Of a DNA stretch of 5,575 nt, positions 5,072-5,575 are shown piece by piece. Both the position numbers and the translations under genes were made by a program. The stretch is taken from assembly GCA_007128275.1 (NCBI GenBank), contig SKXR01000127.1, positions 1-5,575 of the forward strand, read 5' to 3'. The DNA comes from Kiritimatiellia bacterium. Lineage in GTDB: Bacteria > Verrucomicrobiota > Kiritimatiellia > SLAD01. The notes beneath the pieces were generated by a model. The model searched no databases. It was not told the DNA's origin and saw nothing but the letters and a program-made list of their open reading frames with translations. Every line of letters starts with the position of its first letter. The stretch's first letter is position 1.

Positions 5072-5107
5072 CCCCAAAACAGTGGGGACAGAGAAGTGCC
5101 TGGCACT
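5072..5107. repeat. CCCC/GGGG stem and AGTGCC/GGCACT palindrome
   Basis: CCCC at 5072-5075 can pair with GGGG at 5084-5087. Directly after comes GGGACAGAG (5085-5093), and then AGTGCC and GGCACT flank a single T (5095-5107). Read on the minus strand, this GTGCC/GGCAC palindrome beside CTCTGTCCCCAC resembles the palindromes near REP-associated (Y1-type) transposases, but no transposase gene is present in the window. Confidence 0.5.
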
Positions 5108-5210
5108 CCATCCACGTCCCTGCCCTACCTTCCCGCGGATGTTCCAACCCTGCGTTGTCTTCCCAACAGGGCGCTTGATCCCGTCTTCCATTTCGATCAT
5201 CATATACTTG

Positions 5211-5575
5211 ATGCACACGACGCGGACCCATTATCCCGATCCGGACGACGAACCGACGATCGGCCCGGAGAAAGGCAAGCCATCGCCTCACGCAGCGGCC
5301 GACATCAAGATCACGTTTGAATGTCCGACCTGCCGGGAACCCATCACGACGGAAGCGTCCACCTCCGCACTGGAGATTTCCTGTCCGCATTGCGGATCGC
5401 TGACCATGACGCCCGCGATCGGGATCGGAGCGGGCATGGTGCTCGACGACTTTCATCTGATTCGAAGAATCGGACGGGGCGCCATGGGCGACGTGTACCT
5501 TGCCAATCAGCGGTCCCTGTCGCGCAAGGTCGCCGTGAAGATTTTGGCGCCGGGCATGACTTCGTCCTCCGATCA
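5211..5575 (+). CDS. Serine/threonine protein kinase with N-terminal zinc ribbon, 5' part
   Basis: An open frame of 121 codons from ATG 5211 continues past the window edge. Residues 38-61 hold two CxxC knuckles (CPTC at 38-41, CPHC at 58-61), a zinc-ribbon-like module. The start of a PknB-type kinase domain follows: DDFHLIRRIGRGAMGDVYLA has the glycine-rich loop (G88, G90, G93), and VAVKIL supplies the ATP-binding lysine K110. The catalytic loop and everything downstream are outside the window. An in-frame ATG at 5139 would add 24 unconvincing residues through repeat-derived sequence. ATG 5211 is preferred, although neither has a clear Shine-Dalgarno sequence. Kinases of this layout are common in PVC-group bacteria. 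The substrate is unknown, and a link to the BMC operon is not implied. Confidence 0.88.
   Translation, partial: MHTTRTHYPDPDDEPTIGPEKGKPSPHAAADIKITFECPTCREPITTEASTSALEISCPHCGSLTMTPAIGIGAGMVLDDFHLIRRIGRGAMGDVYLANQRSLSRKVAVKILAPGMTSSSD

Larger units (their letters stand above)
4704..5210. other. Gene-free repeat-rich intergenic tract
   Basis: About 500 bases between the toxin-antitoxin promoter and the kinase. The open frames present here are short, mutually overlapping and lack family features. The minus-strand frame 5218-4940 begins with GTG and runs straight through the hairpin repeats and the CTCTGTCCC repeats, so I do not call it a gene. Content from left to right: operator-like palindromes, hairpin A, a tandem 16-base repeat, hairpin B in inverted orientation, hairpin C, a CCCC/GGGG stem and the GTGCC/GGCAC palindrome. 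Confidence 0.6.

Noticed and set aside
5203..5208. TATACT as a -10 box for the kinase gene
   Set aside because: It lies 2 bases before the chosen ATG, which would put the transcript start inside the coding region, and no -35 box is correctly spaced.
5139..5210. Upstream in-frame ATG as the kinase start
   Set aside because: It adds 24 hydrophobic residues without family support, and no ribosome site precedes it.
4940..5218. Minus-strand frame of 92 codons, starting GTG, divergent from the kinase
   Set aside because: It runs through hairpins B and C and both repeat motifs, has no recognised domain or ribosome site, and overlaps the kinase start. The first part (about 35 residues) looks slightly protein-like, so a remnant cannot be fully excluded.

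Overview
The window carries the distal part of a bacterial microcompartment (BMC) operon on the plus strand (169-4057). It is followed by a convergent toxin-antitoxin pair on the minus strand (4058-4665), an intergenic tract of about 500 bases rich in small repeats, and the first 121 codons of a zinc-ribbon serine/threonine kinase that runs off the right edge (5211-5575). The DNA is fairly GC-rich. A BMC locus, a kinase with an N-terminal zinc ribbon, weak Shine-Dalgarno use at some starts and hairpin-rich intergenic repeats together suggest a member of the Planctomycetes-Verrucomicrobia-Chlamydiae group or a neighbouring phylum. This placement is an inference, not a demonstrated assignment.

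Operon: a CoA-acylating aldehyde dehydrogenase with an N-terminal encapsulation peptide, a tandem-domain BMC-T shell protein, two BMC-P (EutN/CcmL) vertex proteins and phosphopentomutase DeoB. All junctions except one overlap by 1 or 4 bases (TAATG, ATGA, ATGA). The exception is a 94-base gap between BMC-T and the first BMC-P, filled by a heptamer repeat element that also occurs upstream of the first gene. DeoB points to (deoxy)ribose phosphate as the input. DeoB would make 2-deoxyribose 5-phosphate, an aldolase (DeoC, not in the window) would split it to glyceraldehyde 3-phosphate and acetaldehyde, and the shell-enclosed dehydrogenase would turn acetaldehyde into acetyl-CoA. This fits the sugar-phosphate-utilising (SPU) type of BMC locus. 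BMC-H, DeoC and the other expected parts are not here and would most likely lie to the left of position 1.

Toxin-antitoxin: an AbrB/MazE-type antitoxin overlaps a Doc (Fic-fold) toxin by ATGA. Palindromes at the start of the antitoxin gene look like an autoregulatory operator. The toxin stop codon touches the deoB stop codon with no spacer.

Repeat tract 4704-5210: I see no convincing gene. It holds a perfect 20-base palindrome with a decayed second copy, three related 21-base hairpins with a TCC loop (two of which differ almost only by compensatory base-pair changes), a 16-base tandem repeat and a GTGCC/GGCAC palindrome. The covarying hairpins and the heptamer element inside the BMC operon are the least explained structures in the window.
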